A DNA stretch of 64,000 nucleotides from the NCBI RefSeq assembly GCF_002105535.1, contig NZ_CP015848.1, positions 1,302,907 to 1,366,906 of the forward strand, in the 5' to 3' direction. The stretch comes from Magnetospirillum sp. ME-1 (GTDB taxonomy: Bacteria > Pseudomonadota > Alphaproteobacteria > Rhodospirillales > Magnetospirillaceae). The position numbers and the translations under genes are program-made. Position 1 is the first letter of the stretch, and each line of letters opens with the position of its first letter. Shown piece after piece: positions 16,898-25,439 of the stretch. The notes under the pieces were generated by a model. That model was not told the origin of the DNA. It saw only the letters and a program-made list of their open reading frames with translations, and did no database searches.

Positions 16898-17625
16898 CCT
16901 TCAGTCAGGGGCGGCAGGCTAAAGCGCATGGAAATACGGCGGCCGTGACGGCTGAAGGATACCCGCTGGCACAGGGCGCGTATCTGTCCGATGCCCCGCC
17001 CGCTGCAGGCTTGCGGAGCGACGGGAAGGGAAATGGCGGGCGGCTGAAAGCCCCGGCCGCGATCCTCGACCCTGATCACCAGATGGCTTTGGTTCCAGTC
17101 GGCGGCAATGGTCACCGGCCGGCGGGCGTAGCGCGGGTCGGCCAGACGTTGCTGCATGGTCTGGGTGAAGAGGCTGAGCCCCTCGCGGCTGCCGCGCAGG
17201 CGCCCGTCGAGGCAAAGGTTGCCATGCATGACGGCGTTGCTTACCGCTTCCTGCAGGGTCAGGCGCAGGTCCATGGCCAGGGGCTCGACCCGCGGCAGCC
17301 GCTGAACCAGGGCGGCGACCATCACGCCGACCAGATCATGGCTGACGGTGGCAAGCGTGGAGGCGCGCAGCAGCAGCCGGGCCGGCAGGCGTTCCAGCCC
17401 CTCGTGGGGGGAGGAACAGTCCAGGTCGATGGCCCAGGACGCCGGTGGACTGAGAATATCCTCGGCATCGGCGGTGCCGCCGCCTTCGAACAGCACGACG
17501 CAATGCCCGTATTCATCCGTGCGCAACGGCAGCAGCCCGGCGGCGGCCAGGCGGCCGAACCGTCCGAGGCCGCGCTTGCCGGCGGTCCGGTTCACAATAA
17601 TCGGCAATGTATTGGCCCGGCTCAC
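16882..17625 (-). CDS. RsbW-like anti-sigma serine kinase (HATPase_c) with N-terminal extension
   Basis: 247 aa from GTG 17625, overlapping the STAS gene stop (GTGA). The GHKL ATPase motifs are present: N-box QEAVSNAVMHGNL near residue 130, G1 VEDRGRGFQPP near 192, and G2 GRGIGQIRALCQRV near 220. RsbW-type kinases phosphorylate a STAS antagonist and hold a sigma factor or other client. At 247 residues it is longer than the usual 140-160, with about 100 unrecognised N-terminal residues and an insertion between N-box and G1. No sigma factor gene is adjacent, so the client is unknown. Confidence 0.85.
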   Translation of the reverse strand: MSRANTLPIIVNRTAGKRGLGRFGRLAAAGLLPLRTDEYGHCVVLFEGGGTADAEDILSPPASWAIDLDCSSPHEGLERLPARLLLRASTLATVSHDLVGVMVAALVQRLPRVEPLAMDLRLTLQEAVSNAVMHGNLCLDGRLRGSREGLSLFTQTMQQRLADPRYARRPVTIAADWNQSHLVIRVEDRGRGFQPPAISLPVAPQACSGRGIGQIRALCQRVSFSRHGRRISMRFSLPPLTEGQPTS

Positions 17626-17927
17626 TTGAACTCGAACAGGGTTTTGAAGGCGGCGCGTTCCATGGCGGACGCCACGGGCCCGCTGGCGCCCTGGATGGAG
17701 ACGTTGAGGTTGCGGCTTTGCGATGCGTCGTAAATGTGTATGAACAGGCTCATGCCGGTGGAATCGATGAAGCTCAGGCCGTTCAGGACGATCGCCAGGC
17801 TGGTCACCTCCCGTGCGGCCTCCAGCTCGGCCAGGACCTTGGGAAAAAGCGGAGCCTGGGCGAAGGTCAGCGTCCCACTGATGGTCAGCTGGGCCGTGTT
17901 GCCGTTGCTCTTTAGCGCGTATTGCAT
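17622..17927 (-). CDS. STAS-domain anti-sigma factor antagonist
   Basis: 101 aa from ATG at 17927, a single STAS domain. Beta-alpha pattern with the conserved loop NGLSFIDSTGMSLFIHIYD; Ser56 in D-S-T-G is the expected phosphorylation site. In partner switching, the unphosphorylated form binds the RsbW-like kinase and frees its client; a PP2C phosphatase reverses phosphorylation. It lies 18 bases after a chemoreceptor gene and overlaps the kinase gene, so chemoreceptor, antagonist and kinase are probably one transcript. Confidence 0.9.
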   Translation of the reverse strand: MQYALKSNGNTAQLTISGTLTFAQAPLFPKVLAELEAAREVTSLAIVLNGLSFIDSTGMSLFIHIYDASQSRNLNVSIQGASGPVASAMERAAFKTLFEFK

Positions 17928-17945
17928 GTCGAATTCTCTCGATTG

Positions 17946-19634
17946 CTAGGATGCCCGGATGCTGGTGAGGAAGGTGTCCACCCGTTCGCGAAGAGTGTTG
18001 GCGCGCCCCGCGACATCCTTGGCCGTGCCAAGCACGTCGTCGGCGATCCGCTCGGTCTGCTCGGCGGCCTGATTGACCCCCAGGATATTCGAACTGACTT
18101 CGCTTGTCGCCTGGGCAACTTGCTGAACGTTCTCGGCGATCTCGCCGGTGGCTTCGTCCTGCTGGTGGACGGCGCCGGCGATGCCCGACGACGCGTCCCT
18201 GATCCGCTCGATCACCGCCGAGATGGAGGCGATGGCGGCGACGGCGTCACCGGTGACCTTCTGAACCGTGGAAATCTGGGTGGCGATCTCGTCGGTGGCG
18301 CGTGCCGTCTGGTTGGCCAGGGTCTTGACCTCGTTGGCGACCACGGCGAAGCCCTTGCCGGCGTCGCCGGCGCGTGCCGCCTCGATGGTGGCGTTCAAGG
18401 CCAGCAGATTGGTCTGGGCGGCGATGTCGTTGATCAGCGCCACCACGGCGCCGATCTTGTCCACCGCCTGGGCCAGGCTGTTGATCAGCGCGGTGGTTCG
18501 CTCGGCCTCGATGGAGGCGTCGCCGGCGATGGTGACCGAGACGCCTACGCGCTGGCTGATATCCTCGCCGGAAATGGCCAGTTGCTCCGCCGAATTGGCC
18601 GCCGTGCGCATGTTGACGGCGGTTTCCTCGATGGCCGAAGCCACGGCGGTCGCCTGGGTCGAGGCGCCCTGGGCGGCTTCCGACAGCACCCGCGAGGTGG
18701 ATTCCAGCTGGCCGGCGGTGGCGGCCATGGCCTGCAGGGCTTCGGTGACCTCGTCGTTGAATTCCCGCAGAAGGTTGTCGACCACGCGGGCGCGCCTGTC
18801 CTTGGTCCACTCGGCCTCGCGCTGCTCGGCCGCCAGCTGCTCGGCGCGGATCAGGCCTTCCTTGAAGATCTCCACGGTGCGGGCCATGACGCCCACCTCG
18901 TCCTTGCGGGACTGGGCGGGAACCTCCATGTGAAAATCCTTCTTGGACAGCCCGTCCATGACCAGGGAGAGGTTGACCAGCGGCTTGGTGATGCGGCCCG
19001 CCACCAGCATGGACAGGGCCAGGACCAGAAGGGTGAGGGCCACGACGCCGCCGCCGAAATAGAATGCGGTGGACCAGAAGGCGGCATCCACGTCGTCCAG
19101 GTAGATGCCGGTGCCCACCACCCAGCCCCAGCCGGAGTTCAACTTGACGTAGGAGACCTTGCGCACCGGCTTAGGCGAGCCCGGCTTGGGCCAGTCGTAG
19201 TAATGGAAATCGGCGCCCTTGGCCTTGACCAGTTCGTTCATGCGCACGAACAGCGGATGACCGGTGGCATCCTTGAGGTCGCTGACATCCTTGCCGTCCA
19301 GTTCCGGCTTGATGGGATGCATGACCATGCGCCCGGTCAGATCATGGATCCAGAAGTAGTCGTTGTCGCCGTAGCGCAGGGCGGCGATGTCGCGCCTGGC
19401 CGCCGCCTTGGCCTCGGCCTCGGGCAGGCGGCCGGCCTTGGCCTCTGCCTCGTAGAAGGAGACGATGCCGGCGGCGCTGTCGACCAGGTCCTTGACCTTG
19501 GCCTTGCGCCCGCCCAGCACCTCGCCGTCCAACACCTGAAGGGCGCCAAGGAAGATCAGGCACATGCCGACGAAGGCCGCCGCCACGATCAATCCGATCT
19601 TTGTTCCGATCCGCCTGTCATCAAGCCAAGCCAT
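17946..19634 (-). CDS. Methyl-accepting chemotaxis protein with single Cache (Cache_2) sensor
   Basis: 562 aa from ATG 19634, which has GAGG six bases upstream; ATG 19640 is also possible, and a frame to 19706 is less likely. After one membrane helix comes a Cache_2-type periplasmic domain (residues about 35-185) with the typical [20 protein letters not shown] and [16 protein letters not shown], then a second helix, HAMP and the signalling hairpin ([20 protein letters not shown]). The family senses small organic acids, but no ligand can be read here. It is the first gene of an apparent operon with STAS and RsbW-like genes, which is unusual for a receptor. Confidence 0.93.
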   Translation of the reverse strand: MAWLDDRRIGTKIGLIVAAAFVGMCLIFLGALQVLDGEVLGGRKAKVKDLVDSAAGIVSFYEAEAKAGRLPEAEAKAAARRDIAALRYGDNDYFWIHDLTGRMVMHPIKPELDGKDVSDLKDATGHPLFVRMNELVKAKGADFHYYDWPKPGSPKPVRKVSYVKLNSGWGWVVGTGIYLDDVDAAFWSTAFYFGGGVVALTLLVLALSMLVAGRITKPLVNLSLVMDGLSKKDFHMEVPAQSRKDEVGVMARTVEIFKEGLIRAEQLAAEQREAEWTKDRRARVVDNLLREFNDEVTEALQAMAATAGQLESTSRVLSEAAQGASTQATAVASAIEETAVNMRTAANSAEQLAISGEDISQRVGVSVTIAGDASIEAERTTALINSLAQAVDKIGAVVALINDIAAQTNLLALNATIEAARAGDAGKGFAVVANEVKTLANQTARATDEIATQISTVQKVTGDAVAAIASISAVIERIRDASSGIAGAVHQQDEATGEIAENVQQVAQATSEVSSNILGVNQAAEQTERIADDVLGTAKDVAGRANTLRERVDTFLTSIRAS

Positions 19635-19912
19635 CACCATCCTCGAGTTCAAATCCGATTTTGCTGCACCGCATATAAAACGAAATGCATGACGGATGTC
19701 AAACATTCGCGGTGATGAGGTGCAGACGAATTCGAGATGTGTCGGCTTGTGACAAAATGGAAAACAAGTTTCAAACTAGCCTATGAGATGCTCCTCTGTC
19801 TTACCCTTTGGTATTTGATGCCTGTAATATTAGCTTAATCCACTATGCCGTCGGGGTGGTGGCTGTAAGGTGCGCTGAAAATGTATCATTAATCTGTGGC
19901 TGTCTTTGCCGG
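19635..19912. other. AT-rich intergenic stretch
   Basis: A 278-base gap between two leftward genes (chemoreceptor start and GST stop). Base composition is clearly more AT-rich than the neighbours, mainly 19660-19900. It must contain the chemoreceptor promoter. No convincing hairpin terminator, RNA gene or coding sequence was found. Confidence 0.4.
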
Positions 19913-20608
19913 TCATGGCAGAGTCGCGGCGGTTTGTCCGAACAGCACTTTTCTGGCTTCGTCGGTGACCGCGCGCTGGGTGTTGATTTCGTCGGCCCGG
20001 GCATAGGCGCGGATCACCGCCGGGCGGGCGGCGATGGCGTTGAACCAGCGCTTGAGATGGGGGAAGTCGTCCAGGTTCTGTCCCTGGCGCTCCCACGGCA
20101 CGATCCAGGGATAGGAGGCCATGTCGGCGATGGAGTACTCGCCCGCCATGAATTCGCTATCGGCCAGGCGGCGGTTCAGCACGCCGTAGAGCCGGTTGGT
20201 CTCCTTGACGTAGCGGTCGATGGCGTAGGGGATCTTTTCCGGGGCGTATTGGACGAAGTGGTGGTTCTGGCCGAGCATGGGGCCGAGGCCTCCCATCTGC
20301 CAGAACAGCCATTGCAGCGTCTGGGCGCGGCCGCGCGGGTCGGCGGGCAGGAAACGGCCGCACTTCTCGGCGAGATAGACCAGGATGGCCCCGGATTCGA
20401 AGACGCTGAGGGGCGCGCCGCCATCGGCCGGTTCGTGGTCGACGATGGCCGGCATGCGGTTGTTGGGCGAGATGCGCAGGAAGTCGGGCTGGAACTGCTC
20501 GCCCTTGGAGATGTTGACCGGCTTGATGCGGTAGGCCAGGCCGGTCTCTTCCAGGAAGATGGTGATCTTGTGCCCGTTGGGCGTGGTCCAGTAATAAAGG
20601 TCGATCAT
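19913..20608 (-). CDS. yfcG: Glutathione S-transferase, YfcG/YghU (nu-class) type
   Basis: 231 aa from ATG 20608. The N-terminal thioredoxin-fold region reads LYYWTTPNGHKITIFLEETG, then ISPNNRMPAIVDHEPADGG and FESGAILVYLAEK, which closely follows E. coli YfcG, including the TPNGHK segment around the glutathione site. The helical domain has LQWLFWQMGGLGPMLGQNHH. Nu-class enzymes act as glutathione-dependent disulfide-bond reductases in the cytoplasm. Full length. It appears to be a single-gene unit. Confidence 0.92.
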   Translation of the reverse strand: MIDLYYWTTPNGHKITIFLEETGLAYRIKPVNISKGEQFQPDFLRISPNNRMPAIVDHEPADGGAPLSVFESGAILVYLAEKCGRFLPADPRGRAQTLQWLFWQMGGLGPMLGQNHHFVQYAPEKIPYAIDRYVKETNRLYGVLNRRLADSEFMAGEYSIADMASYPWIVPWERQGQNLDDFPHLKRWFNAIAARPAVIRAYARADEINTQRAVTDEARKVLFGQTAATLP

Positions 20609-20650
20609 GCCGGCGCTCCCGTTCGGTGTCCCAGAAAGGTAAGCCGGTCG

Positions 20651-20672
20651 CGGCAGGGCGGAAGCCCTGCCG
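20651..20672. terminator. GC-rich hairpin between bacteriohemerythrin and GST genes
   Basis: A perfect 9-bp stem CGGCAGGGC / GCCCTGCCG with a GGAA loop, 17 bases downstream of the leftward bacteriohemerythrin stop. There is no T-run on the relevant strand, so termination is plausible but not certain. Confidence 0.45.
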
Positions 20673-20688
20673 TTGGTATGACCTTATC

Positions 20689-21111
20689 CTAGCGCCACTG
20701 CTCGACCTTCATCTTGCCCTTCATCTTGAGGTCGGTTTCCAGGATGTGGTTCATCAGCCAGTGATTCAGGAAGGCCGACATTTCGCCGGCGGCGACCCCC
20801 AGGTCGGCGTATTGCCCGGCGTTGAACTTGGCGATGTAGTCGCCCAGCGTCTTGCGGAGCGCGGCGTGCTGGCGCTTGTTCTCTTCCAGCCCGTCATACT
20901 TGGCCACCGCCTGGATGTATTCCTCGCGGGCGAAGTGGTCGTAGGCGTAGAGCTGAAGGCGTTCGAGCGTCACCTGGATGGCGTGCTTGTCGACGCCGTC
21001 CGGGGCCTTGGCCTTGGCTTCAAAGTCGTTGATCAGTCCGATGAGTTCCTTGTGATCGGCGTCGATCTCGATGTCGCCGACCTTTAACGTTTCATCCCAA
21101 GCAATGGCCAT
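20689..21111 (-). CDS. Bacteriohemerythrin (single-domain O2-binding protein)
   Basis: 140 aa from ATG 21111. The di-iron ligands of hemerythrin are visible in order: DADHKELIGLIND, AYDHFAREEYIQ, RQHAALRKTL and LNHWLMNHILETD. Single-domain bacteriohemerythrins bind oxygen reversibly and are thought to deliver it or buffer it in microaerobic bacteria. The N-terminal AWDETLKVGDIEIDADH is canonical. It is monocistronic, 190 bases from the divergent LysR gene. Confidence 0.95.
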   Translation of the reverse strand: MAIAWDETLKVGDIEIDADHKELIGLINDFEAKAKAPDGVDKHAIQVTLERLQLYAYDHFAREEYIQAVAKYDGLEENKRQHAALRKTLGDYIAKFNAGQYADLGVAAGEMSAFLNHWLMNHILETDLKMKGKMKVEQWR

Positions 21112-21285
21112 GGTTGTTTCCCCTTTTGGCTACCTCGTTAGGGTAACCCGTCCGGCCGCCGGGCTCAACGGGCGAAGCTTGGGCCGGACTTATGGATGAA
21201 TTGCATTCACCCGCAAGTGGCGGCAAATCGTTTGCAAAGGCCGGCGTCGGCCCGGACACTTGGTGCGGGACCCATATTGGGGCGA

Positions 21286-22185
21286 ATGTCCATGGCCTAC
21301 CGACTTCCTCCGCTGAATTCCCTTCGCCTGTTCGAGGCCGCCGGCCGGCACCTCAGCTTCAAGCTGGCCGCCGAGGAACTGAACCTCACCCCCAGCGCGG
21401 TCAGCCACGGCATCGCCTCGCTGGAGGACTGGCTGGGCGTGCAGCTGTTCGCCCGCGGGCACCGCTCTTTGGCGCTGACCTCCGCCGGGCGGGCCTATCT
21501 GCCCCGTATCCGCGACGTGCTGCAGCAATTGGCCGGCGCCACCGAATCGGTGCCGGGGCGCAAGCCCACCGGCCGGCTGTCGGTGAGCGTGGCGCCCAGT
21601 TTCGGGCTGCGCTGGCTGATTCCGGGCCTGCCCCGTTTTCACGAGCGTCACCCCGATATCGAGGTGAGCCTGGACACCGCCCGGCGGCAGGTGGAGTTTC
21701 CCCGCGACGGTATCGACGTGGCCATCCGCATGGGGCAGGGGGGCTGGCAGGACCTCTACAGCCTGTGCCTGACCATGGAGGATCTGGTGCCGGTCTGCGC
21801 CCCCGGGATGGCCGCCAGGATCCGCACGCCCGACGACCTCAGGGGCGAAACGCTGCTGCAGGTGAGCAGCATCTCCGAGGACTGGGCCGCCTGGGCCGGT
21901 CTGGCCGGAGTGGAGGGGCTGGACCTGGAGCGCGGCCTCAAGCTCGACACCTTGCACATGGCCTGGGAGGCGGCATCCCAGGGGGTGGGAATCGCGCTCG
22001 GCCGCCTGCCCCTGGCCGCGCCCGACCTGGACAGCGGGCGGCTGGTTCCCGTGCTGGGGCCGCCGCGCCGCTGTCGCACCGGATACTGGCTGGTGGCGGG
22101 CCGGGACTCGCTCGCCCGGCCCGAGGTGGTGGCCTTCCGCAATTGGCTGCGCGAGGAACTGGCGGCTCATGTCATATCCCGATGA
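21286..22185 (+). CDS. LysR-family regulator, GcvA type
   Basis: 299 aa from ATG 21286; ATG 21292 is an alternative and frames further upstream lack support. The winged HTH reads LSFKLAAEELNLTPSAVSHG, followed by LGVQLFARGHRSLALTSAG. The effector domain (about 95-295) has the GcvA-like SFGLRWLIPGLPRFHERHPD and DGIDVAIRMGQG. The target is unknown: the nearest genes are divergent bacteriohemerythrin and a convergent enoyl-CoA hydratase. The stop codon lies within a perfect 14-bp hairpin. Confidence 0.9.
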   Translation: MSMAYRLPPLNSLRLFEAAGRHLSFKLAAEELNLTPSAVSHGIASLEDWLGVQLFARGHRSLALTSAGRAYLPRIRDVLQQLAGATESVPGRKPTGRLSVSVAPSFGLRWLIPGLPRFHERHPDIEVSLDTARRQVEFPRDGIDVAIRMGQGGWQDLYSLCLTMEDLVPVCAPGMAARIRTPDDLRGETLLQVSSISEDWAAWAGLAGVEGLDLERGLKLDTLHMAWEAASQGVGIALGRLPLAAPDLDSGRLVPVLGPPRRCRTGYWLVAGRDSLARPEVVAFRNWLREELAAHVISR

Positions 22186-22205
22186 TCGGAGCCGATCATC
22201 GGGAT
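22176..22205. terminator. Perfect 14-bp hairpin overlapping the LysR stop codon
   Basis: ATCCCGATGATCGG and CCGATCATCGGGAT are separated by only AG. The stem includes the TGA at 22183-22185. No T-run follows. It probably stabilises or ends the LysR mRNA. Confidence 0.5.
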
Positions 22206-22215
22206 CGCCCTCAGG

Positions 22216-22278
22216 CGCCGGGCACCGCCGGTGGCGGCTTGGCTCCCGCGCCACAAGGCGCGCGGCCCCTTGGGCCTA
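22216..22278. repeat. Three-hairpin repeat, copy A
   Basis: A 63-base element between converging genes that matches 52800-52862 at 61 of 63 positions by eye. It is made of three short palindromes in series: CCGCC/GGCGG, GCGCC/GGCGC and GGCCC/GGGCC. A third, diverged copy with the same order of hairpins lies at 56327-56392. Confidence 0.85.
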
Positions 22279-22279
22279 A

Positions 22280-22314
22280 CCCAATCCCAATGAGGCAGGC
22301 TCATCGGGATTGGG
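22280..22314. terminator. Hairpin directly after the enoyl-CoA hydratase gene
   Basis: CCCAATCCC and GGGATTGGG enclose ATGAG/CTCAT with a GCAGG loop, giving an almost unbroken 15-bp stem. It ends two bases from the leftward stop at 22317. No T-run is present. Confidence 0.5.
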
Positions 22315-22316
22315 AA

Positions 22317-23108
22317 TCACGCTCCCCTGTAGACCGGCGTCCGGTGGCCGATCCAGGCGTCCAGGCCCTCGCGCAGGTCGAAGGTGGGGATCATGCGGGC
22401 GAACTGCTCGCCTTCCACCGCCAGCCCCTCGGCGATGGGCAGGTTGATGCCCCGCGTCACCGCGTTGATCACCGCCCGCGTCGCCAGCGGCGAGTGGCGG
22501 ATGATGCGCCCGGCCAGATGGCGGGCGGCCTCCATCAGGGTGTCGTGGGGCACCACGGCGTTGATCAGTCCCAGTTCCAGGGCGCGGGCCGGCTTGAAGG
22601 GGTCGCCGGTCAGCAGCAGTTCCAGCGCCCGCTTGCGCCCGGCCAGGCGGGGCAGGCGCTGGGTGCCGCCGAAGGTGGGGGGCATGCCCAGCCTGATCTC
22701 GGGCTTGGCGAACATGGCGCGCTCGCTGGCGACGGCCAGGTGGACCGCCTCGGTGATCTCGCAGCCGCCGCCATAGGCGATGCCGTTGACCGCGGCGATG
22801 ATCGGCTTGCCGAAGGCCTCCAGCCGGGCGGTCATGGCCTGGCCCCGGCGGACGAAATCGCGCATGGCCTTCTCGCCGCCCGCCTCGACGCCCCGTGAAA
22901 ACTCGTGAATGTCGGCTCCGGCCGAGAAAGCCCGTTCGCCGGCCCCGGTGATGATCACGGCGGCCACCATCTCGTCGGCCTCCAGGGCATCGAGCAGGGC
23001 CATCAATGTATCGACAAGGTCATAGCTGATGGCATTTAGCTTTTCCGGCCTGTTCAATATAATTGTCGCGATGTTGTTTCGCACATCGCAAATGACGCTC
23101 TCGGCCAT
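22317..23108 (-). CDS. Enoyl-CoA hydratase/isomerase family protein
   Basis: 263 aa from ATG 23108 (AGGAG seven bases upstream); ATG 23114 sits directly on the ribosome site and is less likely. Crotonase features: LNRPEKLNAIS, the oxyanion-hole segments FSAGADIHEF and NGIAYGGGCEITEAVHLAVA, the conserved KPEIRLGMPPTFGGTQRLPR region and a C-terminal YRG. A glutamate in the GGCE position and EIRLG supports hydratase activity (trans-2-enoyl-CoA to 3-hydroxyacyl-CoA), but substrate cannot be told. It stands alone, with an AT-rich divergent gap before the next chemoreceptor. Confidence 0.9.
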   Translation of the reverse strand: MAESVICDVRNNIATIILNRPEKLNAISYDLVDTLMALLDALEADEMVAAVIITGAGERAFSAGADIHEFSRGVEAGGEKAMRDFVRRGQAMTARLEAFGKPIIAAVNGIAYGGGCEITEAVHLAVASERAMFAKPEIRLGMPPTFGGTQRLPRLAGRKRALELLLTGDPFKPARALELGLINAVVPHDTLMEAARHLAGRIIRHSPLATRAVINAVTRGINLPIAEGLAVEGEQFARMIPTFDLREGLDAWIGHRTPVYRGA

Positions 23109-23324
23109 GATCATCTCCTGTGCAATAGATTATGTTGAATTTTTGTCTTCGTCCATCGCATGCGGCAAGCGAAACAATTTCACCCGTGCATGAGCTTGTT
23201 GGAGTTTTTCTTGTATTGTGTTGGCTGCGCGTTGCGGGCAAGGCTGGCTTGCGCATTGTTGGCTTTACCCATCTAGGTGGTTACCGCTAATACTAAGGAA
23301 TAGGGTGTTGAGTGGGGGTATGTG
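23109..23324. other. AT-rich divergent intergenic region
   Basis: This 216-base gap between the leftward hydratase and the rightward chemoreceptor is AT-richer than its surroundings and must hold both promoters. I could not assign reliable -35/-10 pairs, and I see no RNA gene or small coding sequence. Confidence 0.35.
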
Positions 23325-25289
23325 ATGGCTATGGCGGTATCCTTGCGCGTGCGGTTGCTGGCTATTCCGGCGGTGGCTGCTCTGGGGCTTCTGTTCGTCG
23401 CCGTGGTGACCGTGCTGTCGGTGCGGGAGGCGCAGCTGGAGGTGAGGCGGGTTCAGATCCACTCGGTGGTGGAGGGCGCCGTCAAGCTGGCCGAGGCCTT
23501 TCATGCCAAGGCGAAAAAGGGAGAGATGAGCGAAGCCGAAGCCAAGGCCGCCGCGCTTCAGGCCATCGGGATGCTGCGCTTCGACGGCGACAATTATCTC
23601 TGGGTCAACGATCTTGACGGCAACCTGCTGATGCATCCCTTCCGCGCCAAGGAAGTGGGAAAGAGCATGCTGGAGGTGAAGGATTCCGCCGGCAAGTTCA
23701 TCTACCGCGCCTTCGTCGAGGCGGGGCGCGCCGGTGGCGGGCTCGTGGATTACGTGGGGCGCCGCCCCGGCGCCGATTCCTATGATTCGCCCAAGCTGGC
23801 CCAGATCATTCCCTATGCGCCTTGGGGCTGGGGGATCGGGACCGGGGTCTATGTGGACGATGTGGAGGCGGTAACCCGTCAGGCCATGGTGCGGGAGGGG
23901 CTGATCGCCCTGGTCATCATCATCGTGGTGGCCGCCGTTTCCATCCTGATCGGGGTGCGCATCGGCAACCGGGTCCGCCGCCAGGCTTCAGTGATGCTGC
24001 GCCTGGCCGAGGGCGACCTCGACGTGGAGGTCCATCAGGGCGGCCCCCGCGACGAGATCGGCGAGATGGCCGAAGCCATGGCGGTCTTCAAGCGCAACGC
24101 CCAGGAAGCCCGCCGTCTGGAGGCCGAGGCCCGGATGGAGCAGGACGCCCGCAACCGCCGCCAGGAGGCCATCGAGCGCCTGACCTCGGATTTCAACCGC
24201 AGCGTCGAAGGGGTGCTGCACTCGGTATCGGCGTCCACCACCCAGTTGCGGGGCGCGGCGCAATCCCTGACCCATGTGGCCGACGGCACCAGCCGCAACG
24301 CCTCTTGCGTGGCCGCCGCCGCCGACCAGGCTTCGGCCAATGTGGAGGCCGTGGCCGCCGCCGCCGAGGAGATGGCGGCGTCCCAGGGCGAAATCGCCGC
24401 CCAGGTGGCGCGCTCCACCGAGGTGGCCGAACGGGCCGCCGCCGACGTGACCCGCATCGACGAGATCGTTCAGGGGCTTTCGGCCGCTACCGCGCGCATC
24501 GGCGACATCGCGGGCATCATCAACGACATCGCGTCGCAGACCAACCTGCTGGCGCTCAACGCCACCATCGAGGCGGCCAGGGCGGGCGAGGCGGGAAAGG
24601 GGTTTGCCGTCGTCGCCAACGAGGTCAAGCATCTGGCCACCCAGACGGCGCGCGCCACCGACGAGATCGGTGTCCACATCCAGGAGGTTCAGGCTGTGGG
24701 GCGGTCCACCGCCGAAGCGGTGCGCGCCATCGGCGAGACCATCTTCGCCGTACGGCAAACCGCCACCGCCATCGCCTCCGCCGTCGAGGAGCAGGCGGCC
24801 GCCACCGCCGAGATCGCCCGCAACGTTCATGAAGCCTCGGTGGGGACCCGCGGTGTCACCCAAACCATTTCCGAGGTCAGCGACGGGGCGGGCACCACCG
24901 AACGCTCGGCCAAGCAACTGTTCGACACGGCCAATGAGCTGACCGCCCGGACCAATGAGCTGACCGGCGACGTCACCGATTTCCTGCTGGCCCTGCGCCA
25001 GAGCGGCAATCGCCGCCGGTTCGAGCGCTTCGCCATGGACCTGCCGGCACAGGCGGAAGGACGGCCTTGCCGGACGGTGGACATCTCGGCCGGGGGCGCC
25101 TGCCTGGAAACCGACCTGGGCCTGCCTTCGGGGGCATCCGTCAATCTGGTCATCGACGGCGAGCCGGTTCGCGCCCGGATCGTCGTGATCATGGACGGCA
25201 AGACCCATGTGCAGTTCGCCCTCGACGAGGCGACGCAGTCGCGGTTGGTCGCCCGGCTGAGCATCTGGCGGGAACGGGCGGCCGCCTGA
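23325..25289 (+). CDS. Methyl-accepting chemotaxis protein with Cache_2 sensor and C-terminal PilZ domain
   Basis: 654 aa from ATG 23325 (AGTGGGGG upstream); GTG 23322 is possible. Membrane helix about 10-32, Cache_2 sensor about 35-185 ([34 protein letters not shown]), second helix, HAMP, then the signalling hairpin ([20 protein letters not shown]). The last 80-odd residues form a PilZ domain: RRRFERF gives the R-x3-R type arginines and [12 protein letters not shown] the D-x-S-x2-G motif that bind cyclic di-GMP. The protein should therefore link second-messenger level to receptor output. It is an orphan receptor with no che genes beside it. Confidence 0.93.
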   Translation: MAMAVSLRVRLLAIPAVAALGLLFVAVVTVLSVREAQLEVRRVQIHSVVEGAVKLAEAFHAKAKKGEMSEAEAKAAALQAIGMLRFDGDNYLWVNDLDGNLLMHPFRAKEVGKSMLEVKDSAGKFIYRAFVEAGRAGGGLVDYVGRRPGADSYDSPKLAQIIPYAPWGWGIGTGVYVDDVEAVTRQAMVREGLIALVIIIVVAAVSILIGVRIGNRVRRQASVMLRLAEGDLDVEVHQGGPRDEIGEMAEAMAVFKRNAQEARRLEAEARMEQDARNRRQEAIERLTSDFNRSVEGVLHSVSASTTQLRGAAQSLTHVADGTSRNASCVAAAADQASANVEAVAAAAEEMAASQGEIAAQVARSTEVAERAAADVTRIDEIVQGLSAATARIGDIAGIINDIASQTNLLALNATIEAARAGEAGKGFAVVANEVKHLATQTARATDEIGVHIQEVQAVGRSTAEAVRAIGETIFAVRQTATAIASAVEEQAAATAEIARNVHEASVGTRGVTQTISEVSDGAGTTERSAKQLFDTANELTARTNELTGDVTDFLLALRQSGNRRRFERFAMDLPAQAEGRPCRTVDISAGGACLETDLGLPSGASVNLVIDGEPVRARIVVIMDGKTHVQFALDEATQSRLVARLSIWRERAAA

Positions 25290-25317
25290 CCCTGGTGGGG
25301 GCCTTTTTCCGACCGAG

Positions 25318-25342
25318 CCGGGGGCGAACGTCCCGCCCCCGG
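25318..25342 (+). terminator. GC hairpin downstream of the PilZ chemoreceptor
   Basis: CCGGGGGCG and CGCCCCCGG form a perfect 9-bp stem with a 7-base loop, 28 bases after the stop. There is no T-run, so it is only a candidate terminator. Confidence 0.4.
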
Positions 25343-25370
25343 TCCGCCGCCATTTCCGGCCCCTACCACC

Positions 25371-25399
25371 TTGACCCTCAATGGCGGCGCGGCTAGGGT
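25371..25399 (+). promoter_or_regulatory. Candidate housekeeping promoter for glyQS
   Basis: TTGACC, a 17-base spacer and TAGGGT lie 40 bases before the glyQ start. The hexamers and spacing fit alphaproteobacterial sigma-70-type promoters. Found by eye. Confidence 0.5.
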
Positions 25400-25439
25400 T
25401 GCGGCAATTTCGTGAACCCTACTTGAACGGCGGTTTTCC

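Noticed and set aside
19808-20692. Rightward frame over the AT-rich gap and GST gene
   Set aside because: Most of it is antisense to the certain GST gene; the first part has no coding character.
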